A DNA stretch of 64,000 nucleotides from Bacillus solitudinis (lineage in GTDB: Bacteria > Bacillota > Bacilli > Bacillales > Bacillaceae_D): contig NZ_KZ454943.1 in NCBI RefSeq assembly GCF_002797395.1, forward strand, positions 611,325-675,324, in the 5' to 3' direction. A model generated the notes under the pieces. It was not told the origin of the DNA. It searched no databases and saw only the letters and a program-made list of their open reading frames with translations. Of the stretch, positions 25,475 to 34,421 are shown piece by piece (positions within the stretch are counted from its first letter, which is position 1; each line of letters begins with the position of its first letter). Made by a program: the position numbers and the translations under genes.

Positions 25475-25960
25475 TTATTTCGTTTCTTCTAGACGTTTTT
25501 TCATAACTTCGTTCATTTGTTGGTATTGGTTAAAGAGTTGAGGAAGTGAAGCTTTTATTGCTTTTTCATCCCGTTTTTCAATTGCATCCTTAAACAATAT
25601 CTGTAGTTCCTTATGTTGCTTGAACCATTCCGATTTTTTTTCAAGCCTATCTTGAAGCTCGCCACGCTTTTTCATTTCTTTTACCTTTTTGCGAAGTAAA
25701 TCTCGTTCCTTCCGAATTGTTTGCCACTTCTCCACTTCATTTGGAGCGTATTTTTCAGCAAGTAATTCATAGTAGTAATCGAGATGCACTTCCACATGCT
25801 TACGAGCCTCCATTACGCAATGCTTGCATTGATCCGCTGCTACTTCTTTTTTTGATGAGGCTTCTTGTTCGGCTTGTACTGGCTGCATCAATGAAACTGA
25901 TAGCATACAAAAAACAACAGCAACTTGTGTTAATAGGAACAGCTTGTAAAATCGTTTCAT
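25475..25960 (-). CDS. Secreted charged protein with a CxxC motif, unknown function
   Basis: 161 residues with a classic signal peptide (basic start, hydrophobic core, cleavage near PVQAEQ, about residue 31). A single CKHC motif (about 45-48) follows, then a highly charged helical region rich in Lys and Glu (KERDLLRKKVKEMKKRG). The CxxC may bind metal or take part in disulfide chemistry outside the cell. No family recognised. Confidence 0.75.
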   Translation of the reverse strand: MKRFYKLFLLTQVAVVFCMLSVSLMQPVQAEQEASSKKEVAADQCKHCVMEARKHVEVHLDYYYELLAEKYAPNEVEKWQTIRKERDLLRKKVKEMKKRGELQDRLEKKSEWFKQHKELQILFKDAIEKRDEKAIKASLPQLFNQYQQMNEVMKKRLEETK

Positions 25961-26080
25961 GATATAGTCACCCTTTCTACATGTTAGTTGTAGAATAACC
26001 CCTCAATAGAAAAACATGTATGTTCTCGGGAATTATTCAAAAAAAGGGTGAAATAACATAGTTTAGAAAGTCAAAACTAA

Positions 26081-26107
26081 AAAAAAGCCAAGCACGTTCG
26101 CTTGGCT
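26081..26107 (-). terminator. Terminator of the bkd operon
   Basis: GCCAAGC-GAACGT-GCTTGGC followed by eight T on the minus strand. A second small GC hairpin (GCCGCAAGATTGCGG) lies between it and the bkdB stop. Confidence 0.9.
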
Positions 26108-26129
26108 GCAGCCGCAAGATTGCGGTGTT

Positions 26130-27374
26130 TTAGTAAATTGATAGTGTTTTTTCGCTCATTTTTTCGAGTCTTTCCTTTACTCGTGCTAAGAATCGACCGC
26201 AAACAAGACCATCAAGCACTCGGTGATCGAGTGAGAGACAGAGATTGACCATACTGCGAATGGCAATCATGTCGCCTGCTTCACTTTCAATCACCACTGG
26301 ACGCTTGACAATCGATTCAATAGACAAAATCGCTGCTTGTGGTGGGTTAATAATTGGTGTAGATAAAATCGATCCAAATGAACCAGTATTGTTTATTGTA
26401 AAGGTTCCACCTTCAATATCTCCTGTTGTAAGTTTTCTAGACCGTGCCTTAGTTGCTAATTCTTGAACATTGCGCACGATTGCTTTAATTGTCATCTCAT
26501 CCGCTTTCTTAATAACAGGAACAAATAAAGCATCTTCTGAAGCTACAGCAACAGACAGATTAATGTCTTTCTTTTGAATAATTTTGTCTTCAGCCCACAT
26601 CGCATTCATTTGTGGATATTCTTTTAAAGCTTCGACTGTCGCTTTAATGAAAAACGGGAGAAATGTTAAATTCATTCCCTCCTGCTCTTTAAAACTTTGC
26701 TTAACGCGGTCCCGATATTGAACAAGATTAGTCACGTCAACTTCGACCATCATCCAAGCATGCGGAGTCTCTCGCTTACTCTTTAGCATGTTTGCCGCTA
26801 TCGCTTTACGTACCCCGGTTACCGGGATTTCAATATCATGTTCAAGGGCCTTAGGTGATGACATTTCCGTTTGTTGAAGAAATATCGGTGCTGCAATTTC
26901 TGGTTCTACTTGCGGTCCACCACTAGCAATAATCATTTGTAAATCTTTGCGAGTAATGCGACCGCCTTTTCCTGTACCGGTTATTTGAGAAAGATTAATA
27001 TTATGCTCCTGTGATAGCTTTAACACAGCAGGAGAGTAACGTTTTTTCTGAGTATAACCCGTCTCTTTTACTTGCTCGGGTACAGGTTCAGCCAATGAGG
27101 CTGGAGTTTCCACAACAGTTTCTTCTCCTGACTCATGTTCCACGTCCATTGTACAAATGCTGCTTCCAACCGCAACAGTTTCGTCTTCAGCAACGAGTAA
27201 TTCCCTAATCGTTCCAGTAAAAGAAGATGGGACATCTGCATTTACCTTATCCGTCATGACCTCAGCTAAAGGATCATACTTTTTTACTTTGTCTCCCGGC
27301 TTTACCAGCCATTTACTAATCGTTCCTTCAGTTACACTTTCCCCTAGTTGGGGCATTGTAATATTTGTTGCCAT
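26130..27374 (-). CDS. bkdB: Branched-chain 2-oxoacid dehydrogenase E2 (dihydrolipoyl acyltransferase)
   Basis: Core of the BCKDH complex, moving acyl groups from E1 to CoA for branched-chain fatty acid and valine/leucine/isoleucine breakdown. The lipoyl domain spans about 3-78, with DKVNADV carrying the lipoylated Lys. A peripheral subunit-binding domain follows (about 125-160, YSPAVLKLSQEHNINLSQI, GKGGRITRKDL). The catalytic CAT domain ends with LSLDHRVLDG (His and Asp). The ATG at 27374 follows GGGGGAT; the frame's earlier ATG would lie inside the upstream gene. Last gene of the operon. Confidence 0.95.
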   Translation of the reverse strand: MATNITMPQLGESVTEGTISKWLVKPGDKVKKYDPLAEVMTDKVNADVPSSFTGTIRELLVAEDETVAVGSSICTMDVEHESGEETVVETPASLAEPVPEQVKETGYTQKKRYSPAVLKLSQEHNINLSQITGTGKGGRITRKDLQMIIASGGPQVEPEIAAPIFLQQTEMSSPKALEHDIEIPVTGVRKAIAANMLKSKRETPHAWMMVEVDVTNLVQYRDRVKQSFKEQEGMNLTFLPFFIKATVEALKEYPQMNAMWAEDKIIQKKDINLSVAVASEDALFVPVIKKADEMTIKAIVRNVQELATKARSRKLTTGDIEGGTFTINNTGSFGSILSTPIINPPQAAILSIESIVKRPVVIESEAGDMIAIRSMVNLCLSLDHRVLDGLVCGRFLARVKERLEKMSEKTLSIY

Positions 27375-27387
27375 AGTATCCCCCTGT

Positions 27388-28371
27388 CTAAAATTCAGCA
27401 AGCTCACGCATGGCCTTTTCAATTTTATCTGGATTAAGCATAAAGAACTTTTCCATCGTCGGTGCATAAGGCATGGCAGGAACATCAGGCCCTGCTAAGC
27501 GCTGAATAGGTGCATCAAGATCAAATAGGCAATGCTCAGCAATAATCGCAGCCACTTCGCTCATAATGCTTCCTTCTTTGTTTGCTTCTGTCACAAGAAG
27601 AACCTTACCTGTCCGACTTGCCGCTTCAATAATTGCTTCTTGATCGAGTGGGTACACCGTACGAAGGTCAAGGATATGAACAGAAATGCCATCCTTTTCT
27701 ATCCGTTCCGCAGCTTGAAGTGCAAAGTGGACACACAGACCATATGTAATGACAGTAATATCCGCGCCTTCTTTTTTCACATCGGCCTTTCCAATAGGTA
27801 ATGTGTAATCTTCTTCAGGTACTTCCCCTTTAATCAACCGATAGGCACGTTTATGCTCAAAGAATAGTACTGGGTCATCATCACGAATTGCTGCTTTGAG
27901 TAGACCTTTCACATCATATGGCGTCGACGGCATCACGATTTTCAATCCTGGAACATTTGCAAAAATTGCTTCTACCGATTGAGAATGGTATAAAGCTCCA
28001 TGGACTCCACCTCCATAGGGGGCGCGAATCGTAATTGGACAATTCCAGTCGTTGTTTGAACGATAACGCACTTTAGCTGCCTCAGATATGATTTGATTCA
28101 CTGCCGGCATAATAAAATCAGCAAACTGCATTTCAGCGACTGGACGCATCCCATACATTGCCGCTCCTACACCGACTCCTGCAATTGCTGATTCGGCTAG
28201 GGGTGTATCAATGACTCGTTGCTCCCCAAATTGCTCATATAAGCCATTTGTTGCACGGAATACACCACCACGTGCACCCACATCCTCTCCCAGGACGAAC
28301 ACTTTAGAATCCCTTTCCATTTCTTCTTTTAACGCTTGTGTCACTGCTTCTATATACGATAAGATTGCCAT
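27388..28371 (-). CDS. bkdAB: Branched-chain 2-oxoacid dehydrogenase E1 beta subunit
   Basis: Transketolase-like beta chain (327 residues) that forms the E1 heterotetramer with BkdAA and helps bind thiamine diphosphate. Signatures include VFVLGEDVGARGGVFRATNG, DTPLAESAIAGVGVGAAM, and ADFIMPAVNQIISEAAKVRY, with C-terminal LRTVYPLDQEAI. Tightly packed between bkdAA and bkdB with gaps of about 15 bases. Confidence 0.95.
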   Translation of the reverse strand: MAILSYIEAVTQALKEEMERDSKVFVLGEDVGARGGVFRATNGLYEQFGEQRVIDTPLAESAIAGVGVGAAMYGMRPVAEMQFADFIMPAVNQIISEAAKVRYRSNNDWNCPITIRAPYGGGVHGALYHSQSVEAIFANVPGLKIVMPSTPYDVKGLLKAAIRDDDPVLFFEHKRAYRLIKGEVPEEDYTLPIGKADVKKEGADITVITYGLCVHFALQAAERIEKDGISVHILDLRTVYPLDQEAIIEAASRTGKVLLVTEANKEGSIMSEVAAIIAEHCLFDLDAPIQRLAGPDVPAMPYAPTMEKFFMLNPDKIEKAMRELAEF

Positions 28372-28386
28372 GTTTTCTTCCTCTCC

Positions 28387-29379
28387 CTACTCTGCATATA
28401 CGTGATTTAATGCACTTTCCGGGTCAGCAAATGGCGCATTTTCTGCATATTCAGTCGCTTCATCGACGAGTGTAGCAATTCGCTCCTCCATCCCGGCTAA
28501 ACGTTGCTCCGTTAACAACTCTACTCCTCGTAAATATTCAGCAAATGTATAAATTGGATCAAGCTTTTTCGCATCCGCTACTTCTTCACGAGAGCGATAT
28601 GACCGATCGTCGTCATCGCTTGAGTGAGGAGTTAATCTATAGCAAATCGCTTCAACAAGTGTAGGTCCTCCCCCACTTCTCCCAAGGTCCGCGGCTTCCT
28701 TAACCGCGGCATAAATAGCTAACGGGTCATTTCCATCAACCGTAACACCTGGCATACCATAACCAACGGCACGATCGGAAACATTTTCACAAGCAAGTTG
28801 CTTCTCTATTGGAACTGAAATGGCGTATTTGTTATTCTCACACATAAAAATACAAGGTAACTTATGTACGGCTGCGAAGTTCAGGCCTTCATGAAAATCT
28901 CCTTGATTTGATGATCCTTCACCAAATGTCGTAAACGTGACAAAGTCCTTGCCTTCCAATCTACCACCTAATGCTATTCCGACAGCATGTGGAACTTGAG
29001 TCGTAACAGGAGAAGAACCCGTTACAATACGGTTTTTCTTCTGTCCAAAATGACCAGGCATCTGACGACCGCCAGAATTCGGATCCTCAGCTTTCGCAAA
29101 GTTAGAAAGCATAACATCACGAGTGGTCATCCCAAAAGCTAATACAGCCCCCAAATCACGATAATACGGCAAAATATAATCCTTCTCGCGATCAAGCGCA
29201 AAGACGGCTCCAATTTGAGCTGCTTCTTGCCCTTGACAAGATACAACAAATGGAATTTTTCCAGAACGATTTAAAAGCCACATTCGTTCGTCGATTCTAC
29301 GAGCAAGTAGCATCATTTCATACATATTTAACACCGTATCATCTGATAAACCTAGTGCTTGATGTCGATTTTCAACCAT
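28387..29379 (-). CDS. bkdAA: Branched-chain 2-oxoacid dehydrogenase E1 alpha subunit
   Basis: Thiamine diphosphate enzyme that decarboxylates branched 2-oxoacids. The TPP motif runs from GEGSSNQGDFHEGLNFAAV to ENNKYAIS. The loop LTPHSSDDDDRSYR is of the phosphorylation-loop type, with the His and Ser of E1 alpha. 330 residues, as in Bacillus. Follows lpdV with a 24-base gap and a good ribosome site (AAAGGGAGG). Confidence 0.95.
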   Translation of the reverse strand: MVENRHQALGLSDDTVLNMYEMMLLARRIDERMWLLNRSGKIPFVVSCQGQEAAQIGAVFALDREKDYILPYYRDLGAVLAFGMTTRDVMLSNFAKAEDPNSGGRQMPGHFGQKKNRIVTGSSPVTTQVPHAVGIALGGRLEGKDFVTFTTFGEGSSNQGDFHEGLNFAAVHKLPCIFMCENNKYAISVPIEKQLACENVSDRAVGYGMPGVTVDGNDPLAIYAAVKEAADLGRSGGGPTLVEAICYRLTPHSSDDDDRSYRSREEVADAKKLDPIYTFAEYLRGVELLTEQRLAGMEERIATLVDEATEYAENAPFADPESALNHVYAE

Positions 29380-29403
29380 TACAATATGCCTCCCTTTAAG
29401 TTG

Positions 29404-30825
29404 TTATAAATGAATCGCCAGTCCATCAACGGCCAAAGCAGCTTCTCCGATAATTTCTGAGAGCGTTGGGTGAGGGTGAATCGTTTGTGCCACTTCCCAA
29501 TGAGCAGCGTCTAACACTTTAGCAATCGCTGCTTCAGATATCATATCCGTTACATGTGGACCAATCATATGAACCCCGAGTAAATCATCATTAGCTTCAT
29601 TAACGATAATTTTCACAAAACCATCTGTCTCACCGTAAACTAACGCCTTTCCAATCGCCTTGAAAGGAAATTTACCTACTTTAATTTGAAAGCCGTCCTC
29701 TTTAGCTGAGGCTTCAGTTAATCCAATACTTGCAATCTCAGGATGGCTATATACACATTTGGCAACAGAAAAATAGTTTAACGGTTCTGGTTGCTTACTT
29801 GCAAGATGATCGACTGCAATGATGCCTTCATGTGATGCGACATGAGCAAGCTGCATCCCACCAATAACATCGCCGATGGCGTAAATATGAGATTCCTTTG
29901 TTTGGTAATATTCGTTTACAGCAATCGCACCTTCGCTAACTTGAATATCTGTATTTCCAAGACCAATACCCTCTACGTTTGGACTACGGCCAACAGATAG
30001 CAACAGCTTGTCGGCTTGAATTCGCTGCGCGTTTCCATTAACCTCAAATGACACAGCCACCTGCTCACTCTTTTCAAGAGTTTCAGGTAAAAGGATAGCA
30101 TTTGTGATAAGTTTAACACCTTTATTCTTTAAAAGTCTCGCCGCCTCTTGAGAGATATCTTCATCTTCAGTCGGTAAAATGTTTGAACCCACCTCAAGAA
30201 CTGTGACATCGACACCAAAATCATTCAACATCGAAGCCCATTCAATGCCAATGACACCCCCGCCGACAATCACAATCGAGGTTGGTAATTCTTCAAGTTG
30301 TAGCGCCTCTTCAGATGTTAAGATAAAGGTTCCGTCTACCTCAAGTCCAGGCAATGTTCTAGCCGAAGACCCTGTAGCGATAATCACATTTTTACCAATT
30401 AGCATTTTGTTTTCTTCACCATTAGCCATTTCAACAGAAACCGTTCCAGGTGTCGGTGAAAAAATAGATGGTCCGAGAATCCGTCCAATGCCGTCAAAAA
30501 CATCTATATCTCCTTTTTTCATTAAGTGTTGGACACCTCGGTATAACTGATCGACAATTTGGCTTTTTCGCTCTTGAACCTTGAAAAAATCAAGTGTTAC
30601 CTCGCCTGTCACCACACCAAACTGATCAGCATCTTTTGCTGTTGCAAACACCTCAGCACTTCGTAAGAGCGCCTTACTTGGAATACATCCTCTGTGAAGG
30701 CATGTTCCACCAACTTTCCCCTTTTCTACAATGGCTACCTTTAACCCATGCTGAGCAGCACGTATGGCAGCTACATAACCGCCTGTCCCCGCTCCTAGTA
30801 TGACAAGATCATAATCCTCTGCCAC
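29404..30825 (-). CDS. lpdV: Dihydrolipoyl dehydrogenase of the branched-chain complex (E3)
   Basis: FAD-dependent disulfide reductase, 473 residues. Features are the FAD-binding LVILGAGTGGYVAAIRAAQ, the redox disulfide GGTCLHRGCIPSKALL, an NAD motif VIVGGGVIGIEWASML, YAIGDVIGGMQLAH, and the C-terminal base HPHPTLSEI. GTG at 30825 is chosen because AGGAGG lies 5-6 bases before it. First gene of the operon here; the ptb, bcd and buk genes that precede it in B. subtilis are absent. Confidence 0.94.
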   Translation of the reverse strand: MAEDYDLVILGAGTGGYVAAIRAAQHGLKVAIVEKGKVGGTCLHRGCIPSKALLRSAEVFATAKDADQFGVVTGEVTLDFFKVQERKSQIVDQLYRGVQHLMKKGDIDVFDGIGRILGPSIFSPTPGTVSVEMANGEENKMLIGKNVIIATGSSARTLPGLEVDGTFILTSEEALQLEELPTSIVIVGGGVIGIEWASMLNDFGVDVTVLEVGSNILPTEDEDISQEAARLLKNKGVKLITNAILLPETLEKSEQVAVSFEVNGNAQRIQADKLLLSVGRSPNVEGIGLGNTDIQVSEGAIAVNEYYQTKESHIYAIGDVIGGMQLAHVASHEGIIAVDHLASKQPEPLNYFSVAKCVYSHPEIASIGLTEASAKEDGFQIKVGKFPFKAIGKALVYGETDGFVKIIVNEANDDLLGVHMIGPHVTDMISEAAIAKVLDAAHWEVAQTIHPHPTLSEIIGEAALAVDGLAIHL

Positions 30826-31042
30826 CTCATCATCCTCCTTTTTTCTCAATCTCTGTCGATTGATACTCAATTTCTTTTAATCATTTAATTTAAGCTTACT
30901 TACAAATGCAATGAGCGCCCATTGCTTAATGTCTGCGCAAAAAAAGGACTCCTTTTTTGCAGAATTACTTATATGTAGACGTTTCTTACCCTTAAATACT
31001 TTTTCGCCAAATAAGCATAAATGCCTTCAACCTTTTTTAAGG
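30826..31042. other. Long untranslated leader of the bkd operon
   Basis: No credible gene. It contains a small inverted repeat (GCAAAAAAGGA / TCCTTTTTT, about 30937-30960) and ACCTT/AAGGT arms at 31030-31043 next to the palindrome. Confidence 0.5.
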
Positions 31043-31062
31043 TACGTTAACGCTTTAACGTA
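31043..31062. promoter_or_regulatory. 20-bp perfect palindrome in the bkd leader region
   Basis: TACGTTAA-CGCT-TTAACGTA, with 8-base perfect arms, lies about 45-65 bases downstream of a likely minus-strand promoter and about 220 bases before lpdV. It looks like an operator for a dimeric repressor. It matches neither the sigma-54/BkdR arrangement nor a FadR box that I know. Confidence 0.55.
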
Positions 31063-31106
31063 TCATTTAATTGCGCTCTTAACGAACACCATCCTCTTAT
31101 TCACTT

Positions 31107-31135
31107 ATTATACATCCACATTCTGTTCGAACCAA
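31107..31135 (-). promoter_or_regulatory. Likely sigma-A promoter of the bkd operon
   Basis: Minus-strand TTGGTT (31130-31135), exact 17-base spacer, TATAAT (31107-31112). It would give a leader of about 275 nt before lpdV. No convincing sigma-54 (GG-N10-GC) element is present. Confidence 0.6.
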
Positions 31136-31380
31136 GAACGAGGCTTAATGTAGTTTCAAAGAAATCAATAACTCTAATAAATCGAGTGGTGCTGATCCTT
31201 ATTGGCCCCCAAGCTAATTAAAAAATTAAACTTAAGACCCGGTCCTAAGTTCTACTCTTAGTTTTCCTTCTTCAACTATTACTCAAATGACACAAACTTG
31301 CAACTACTAACATGTACTTCAGCTGAATTTTCCGTTAAAATAAAAGATAAGAGTTCATGCTAGACGAGAGAGGAATGCTT

Positions 31381-31620
31381 ATGGGACGTTTTATTGCCTT
31401 AATGATACTACTTATTCCGGCTATTTTAGCTGGCTATGGCATAAAGTTAATGAGAGATACTATTTTTCAGCTTTTAAATTCACCATACCCTTCGTTGGTG
31501 TTACAGTTTTTAGCTGGTTTTATTTTTTTCCTAGCAGGATTAAGCTTTATTGGAGGTTTTATTTTTTATCGCGACCGTAAAAATGGAAAAATAGCACCAC
31601 GTTTTCAGAACAAGAAATAA
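31381..31620 (+). CDS. yqzF: DUF2627 membrane protein, YqzF-like
   Basis: 79-residue protein with two transmembrane helices (about 3-21 and 40-62) and a basic tail (YRDRKNGKIAPRFQNKK). It resembles YqzF, which also lies next to the bkd region in Bacillus. ATG at 31381 follows GAGAGGA; an in-frame ATG at 31357 lacks a ribosome site. Function unknown. Confidence 0.75.
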   Translation: MGRFIALMILLIPAILAGYGIKLMRDTIFQLLNSPYPSLVLQFLAGFIFFLAGLSFIGGFIFYRDRKNGKIAPRFQNKK

Positions 31621-31667
31621 CTCTAAAAAAATGCCCCTATGTCGTCAGGACGAGACGAAGATTATAG

Positions 31668-31705
31668 AAAAGGCAGCATGCTTCTTTAGGCAATGCTGCT
31701 TTATT
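31668..31705. terminator. Terminator between convergent yqzF and MraY-like genes
   Basis: GGCAGCAT and ATGCTGCT arms around about 12 bases, with A-rich and T-rich flanks on the two sides, so it could work in both directions. Confidence 0.6.
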
Positions 31706-32498
31706 TTCTAGTTGGAACGCCAATTTGATCAAACCATCTAAGAATAGAACGTTTTTCAATAAGCGCAGAAAAAGAGACTCGTTCAGCTATAATCATTAAC
31801 ATAAATACAACGAAAACAATAATCCATTGGAAAGTAACCGTCGTTTCAAAAAACATCAAAACAGCAAAGATGGCACCAATCGTTGTTGCTCCATTATCGC
31901 CGAGCATCGCTTTCCGGTGGCCTTCTAGAACAAAAAGTAGATAAAATACGACTAGAACATAAATAAGCGTTAAAAAAGACGGAAGTCCTACAATTAGTGT
32001 TAAAACAATTAAAAACAGAAGTGACATTTTCCAAACTCGGAGGGGACGTGTATCAAATAGGTTGGCGACATGGGGCATCCATGTTAACAAAAGAAAACAA
32101 CGAACCCCATCCACCACACTATTTGGCTGATAATATAGGATAAATAATATGGCAATAAGAATTGTGCCCACAACTTTTAAAATACCTGTCGTTAGTTTTT
32201 TTTCGTTAAATACATAATAAAAATGACCTTTTAAACCTTTTGGATACACTTGTCCAAAACGGTCATCCAAGAAACCAATTAACCAAATCCCGAACACATA
32301 TCCCATCGCACCGTAGGAAAAAGCCGGCGACAAAATTGGTGGAAATGCGCAAAGCACTGCATATGCGAAAACCACTAGAACTCCAAGACTATAAGGAATC
32401 TGCTGTCTCTCATAATTTTGAGTCGTCCATTGTGCACAACGAAACGCATACATGCTCAATAAGGCCATGATTGGTAAAAGAAGAATAAGTAAAATCAT
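31701..32498 (-). CDS. MraY/WecA-like membrane glycosyltransferase-family protein
   Basis: 265 residues, mostly hydrophobic, with 8-9 helices. The motifs WLIGFLDDRFGQ (Asp-Asp of glycosyltransferase family 4), NLFDTRPLRVWK and AMLGDNGATTIGAI (in place of MLGDAGAN) place it near the polyprenyl-phosphate sugar-1-phosphate transferases. It is shorter than MraY and some motifs are altered, so a different substrate or a degenerate activity is possible. It overlaps the family-2 glycosyltransferase gene by 4 bases and is the last gene of the cassette with the SteA-like gene. Confidence 0.7.
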   Translation of the reverse strand: MILLILLLPIMALLSMYAFRCAQWTTQNYERQQIPYSLGVLVVFAYAVLCAFPPILSPAFSYGAMGYVFGIWLIGFLDDRFGQVYPKGLKGHFYYVFNEKKLTTGILKVVGTILIAILFILYYQPNSVVDGVRCFLLLTWMPHVANLFDTRPLRVWKMSLLFLIVLTLIVGLPSFLTLIYVLVVFYLLFVLEGHRKAMLGDNGATTIGAIFAVLMFFETTVTFQWIIVFVVFMLMIIAERVSFSALIEKRSILRWFDQIGVPTRK

Positions 32499-33160
32499 GA
32501 CCGGACCTCTTTACAATTCTTCTCAATTTCCACCCATTGCTTTATACGATGACGAAACCCTTTCCACGTCTTCCCCATTTCTCTATGCTTCATCATCGTT
32601 TCTACTTCTAAAATTGTTGCCCCTGCTTTTAATAAATCGATTGACATTTGTGTTTCAACCCCAAAGCCGATATAGCGTTGCTTCAGTAGAAGAGGAAGCC
32701 ATTGACGCTGAAATGCTCTTTGTCCGGACAGCGGTGCTTCAAGTATAAAGCCCGTGTTACGGTAAATAATTGACCTAGCACGACGTTTTATCAACCCGAA
32801 CCCACTTTTTTTCCCTGATTTCACTTTTGATATGACAACGTCAGCTTTATTTTCGAAGAGTGGTCGAATAAGATGAATGGCTTCTCCTGCACTTTGTTCT
32901 AAATCAGCGTCAATACACAAAATATAGTCTGCCGAAGCTTTCTTCCATCCTACTTGAAGCGCGTTCCCCTTTCCATTATTACTAGGAACATGTAGAACGA
33001 AATCAGCTGTTACCTCAGCAATTTCTCCAGTTTTATCTGAACTACCATCATTCACCACAATAATCTCCTTTTCGTATGGAAGCTGACGCAAGGCTTGGAT
33101 GGTTTGAGAAAGACTTTTCTCTTCATTAAAGGCAGGTATGACAATAGAAATTTTATTCAT
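32495..33160 (-). CDS. Family 2 glycosyltransferase
   Basis: GT-A-fold enzyme of 221 residues. It has SIVIPAFNEEKSL and EIIVVNDGSSDKTGEIAE for nucleotide binding, and the DXD-like site ILCIDADLEQ. No transmembrane helices, so it acts at the inner membrane face, possibly on a polyprenyl-linked substrate supplied by the neighbouring MraY-like protein. Overlaps both neighbours, so the three genes are one operon. Confidence 0.88.
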   Translation of the reverse strand: MNKISIVIPAFNEEKSLSQTIQALRQLPYEKEIIVVNDGSSDKTGEIAEVTADFVLHVPSNNGKGNALQVGWKKASADYILCIDADLEQSAGEAIHLIRPLFENKADVVISKVKSGKKSGFGLIKRRARSIIYRNTGFILEAPLSGQRAFQRQWLPLLLKQRYIGFGVETQMSIDLLKAGATILEVETMMKHREMGKTWKGFRHRIKQWVEIEKNCKEVRS

Positions 33161-34289
33161 GCCGTATTGCCTCCTTTTTTTTCCATGTCATCATTCTTTC
33201 TAAAATAATTGACTGAAAGAGGGGGTAAAGCTTAGTTTGACGAACAGCTAAAATGAATTGTTGTACCAGTTCTTTTAATGAACGCTTCTGTGTACTCAAA
33301 CGATGAATCCCTTTTAAGTCTGTCAAACGTTCTCCGGCCTGAATTCGATTTAACAAACTGGCGCCCATCCCTGATCGTCCTTTTTCTAAAAATTCATGAA
33401 TGCCGATCCGACAACCAATTAAGTACAAGTGGGAGGATCCCGACCAAAAAGCTGCATGAATGGCTACATCTTCACTTGTGCCAACAAAGGTAATCGTCCC
33501 AGCCTCAATCCCAAGCCGATCTAGCCTTTCTTTCCCAGGACAGTGTCCATTAATATGTTGATGACATAAAATCATTGCTCCACAGGTTAAACTTTGTGTT
33601 GAAATTGAATCCATATCACCAATGATAAAATCGGGAACCAAATTATTTTTAAGTAACCCGTCTGCTGCACCGTCAATGGCAATGATTCGAATATTCTTAC
33701 GGCGCAACCGCGATCTTACTGCTTCGATATCCTTTTCATAGTGCGGGCTGCGAGCAACGATTAACACTTCCTGTCCAGTCAGCATCTTCATTGATTCTGG
33801 TAACTCCGGTTCTTCTGTAAAATAAGCACACTCCTTCTTAACATATTCAATTGTATTATCAACAAAGGAGGTGAGTTGTTTCGGATACGCTTGTTTTGCC
33901 TCCCTAAGAAGAGAATGAACCATCGCATCATTATAAAGTTGAATCGAAGCGAACAAAGAAAATTGTCCTTCTATTTTTACGTATAATTCATTACCAATGA
34001 TCATCACTTCATTGTTATGTAGGTATTCCCATTTTCTGTGAATTGTGGTTATATCATAAACAGGGACACCTGCATTGAGGAGTTTTGTGACATTCTCATG
34101 TTGGTATGTTCCACTCATTGAGGATTTCCCATTAACTACAGCCTTCACACGCTGTTTTAATAATCCTTCAACTGCCATACCATCTATATCTTCATGCCAA
34201 ATAAGAGCAACTGCCTGTTTTGGAATATAGTGCAACAATTCTTTAGTGCGCTTGTGCTCATATACGTTTCCTGTCAGTACAGAACTCAT
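33153..34289 (-). CDS. SteA-like protein (putative cytokinetic ring protein)
   Basis: 378 residues. The central part has a thiamine-pyrophosphokinase-like fold signature (IIAIDGAADGLLKNNLVPDF, IIGDMDSIS) as in SteA-like proteins. The N-terminus has VALIWHEDIDGMAVEGLLKQ and the C-terminus a weakly hydrophobic segment. In Corynebacterium SteA acts with SteB at the division ring and affects cell wall structure. Annotated homologs occur in Bacillaceae next to spo0A. Here it leads an operon with two glycosyltransferase-type genes, which fits an envelope role. Confidence 0.65.
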   Translation of the reverse strand: MSSVLTGNVYEHKRTKELLHYIPKQAVALIWHEDIDGMAVEGLLKQRVKAVVNGKSSMSGTYQHENVTKLLNAGVPVYDITTIHRKWEYLHNNEVMIIGNELYVKIEGQFSLFASIQLYNDAMVHSLLREAKQAYPKQLTSFVDNTIEYVKKECAYFTEEPELPESMKMLTGQEVLIVARSPHYEKDIEAVRSRLRRKNIRIIAIDGAADGLLKNNLVPDFIIGDMDSISTQSLTCGAMILCHQHINGHCPGKERLDRLGIEAGTITFVGTSEDVAIHAAFWSGSSHLYLIGCRIGIHEFLEKGRSGMGASLLNRIQAGERLTDLKGIHRLSTQKRSLKELVQQFILAVRQTKLYPLFQSIILERMMTWKKKEAIRHE

Positions 34290-34377
34290 AACAAAACCCT
34301 CTCTGCTTGATTTGTTATTAGTATGGGCAGTTTTCTCGAAATTACCACGTATCCTTCAATTGATTATTCTAACAAAA

Positions 34378-34421
34378 AGAGGTTATCTCAAAAGGTCATA
34401 TGACCTTTTGAGATAACCTCT
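34378..34421. repeat. 44-bp perfect palindrome, probable terminator
   Basis: Two perfect 22-base arms meeting at CATATG (34397-34402), with AAAAGGTC/GACCTTTT near the centre. The stop codon of the small frame at 34420-34560 is at its edge. It belongs to the long-hairpin family of this window. Confidence 0.75.

Noticed and set aside
30908-30935. Possible sigma-54 promoter (TGGGCGC and TTGCA) before lpdV
   Set aside because: The GG to GC distance is one base short of the strict GG-N10-GC spacing and the -24 half is poor.
30911-31153. 80-codon plus-strand frame in the bkd leader
   Set aside because: Low-complexity product, no ribosome site, and it overlaps the minus-strand promoter and palindrome.
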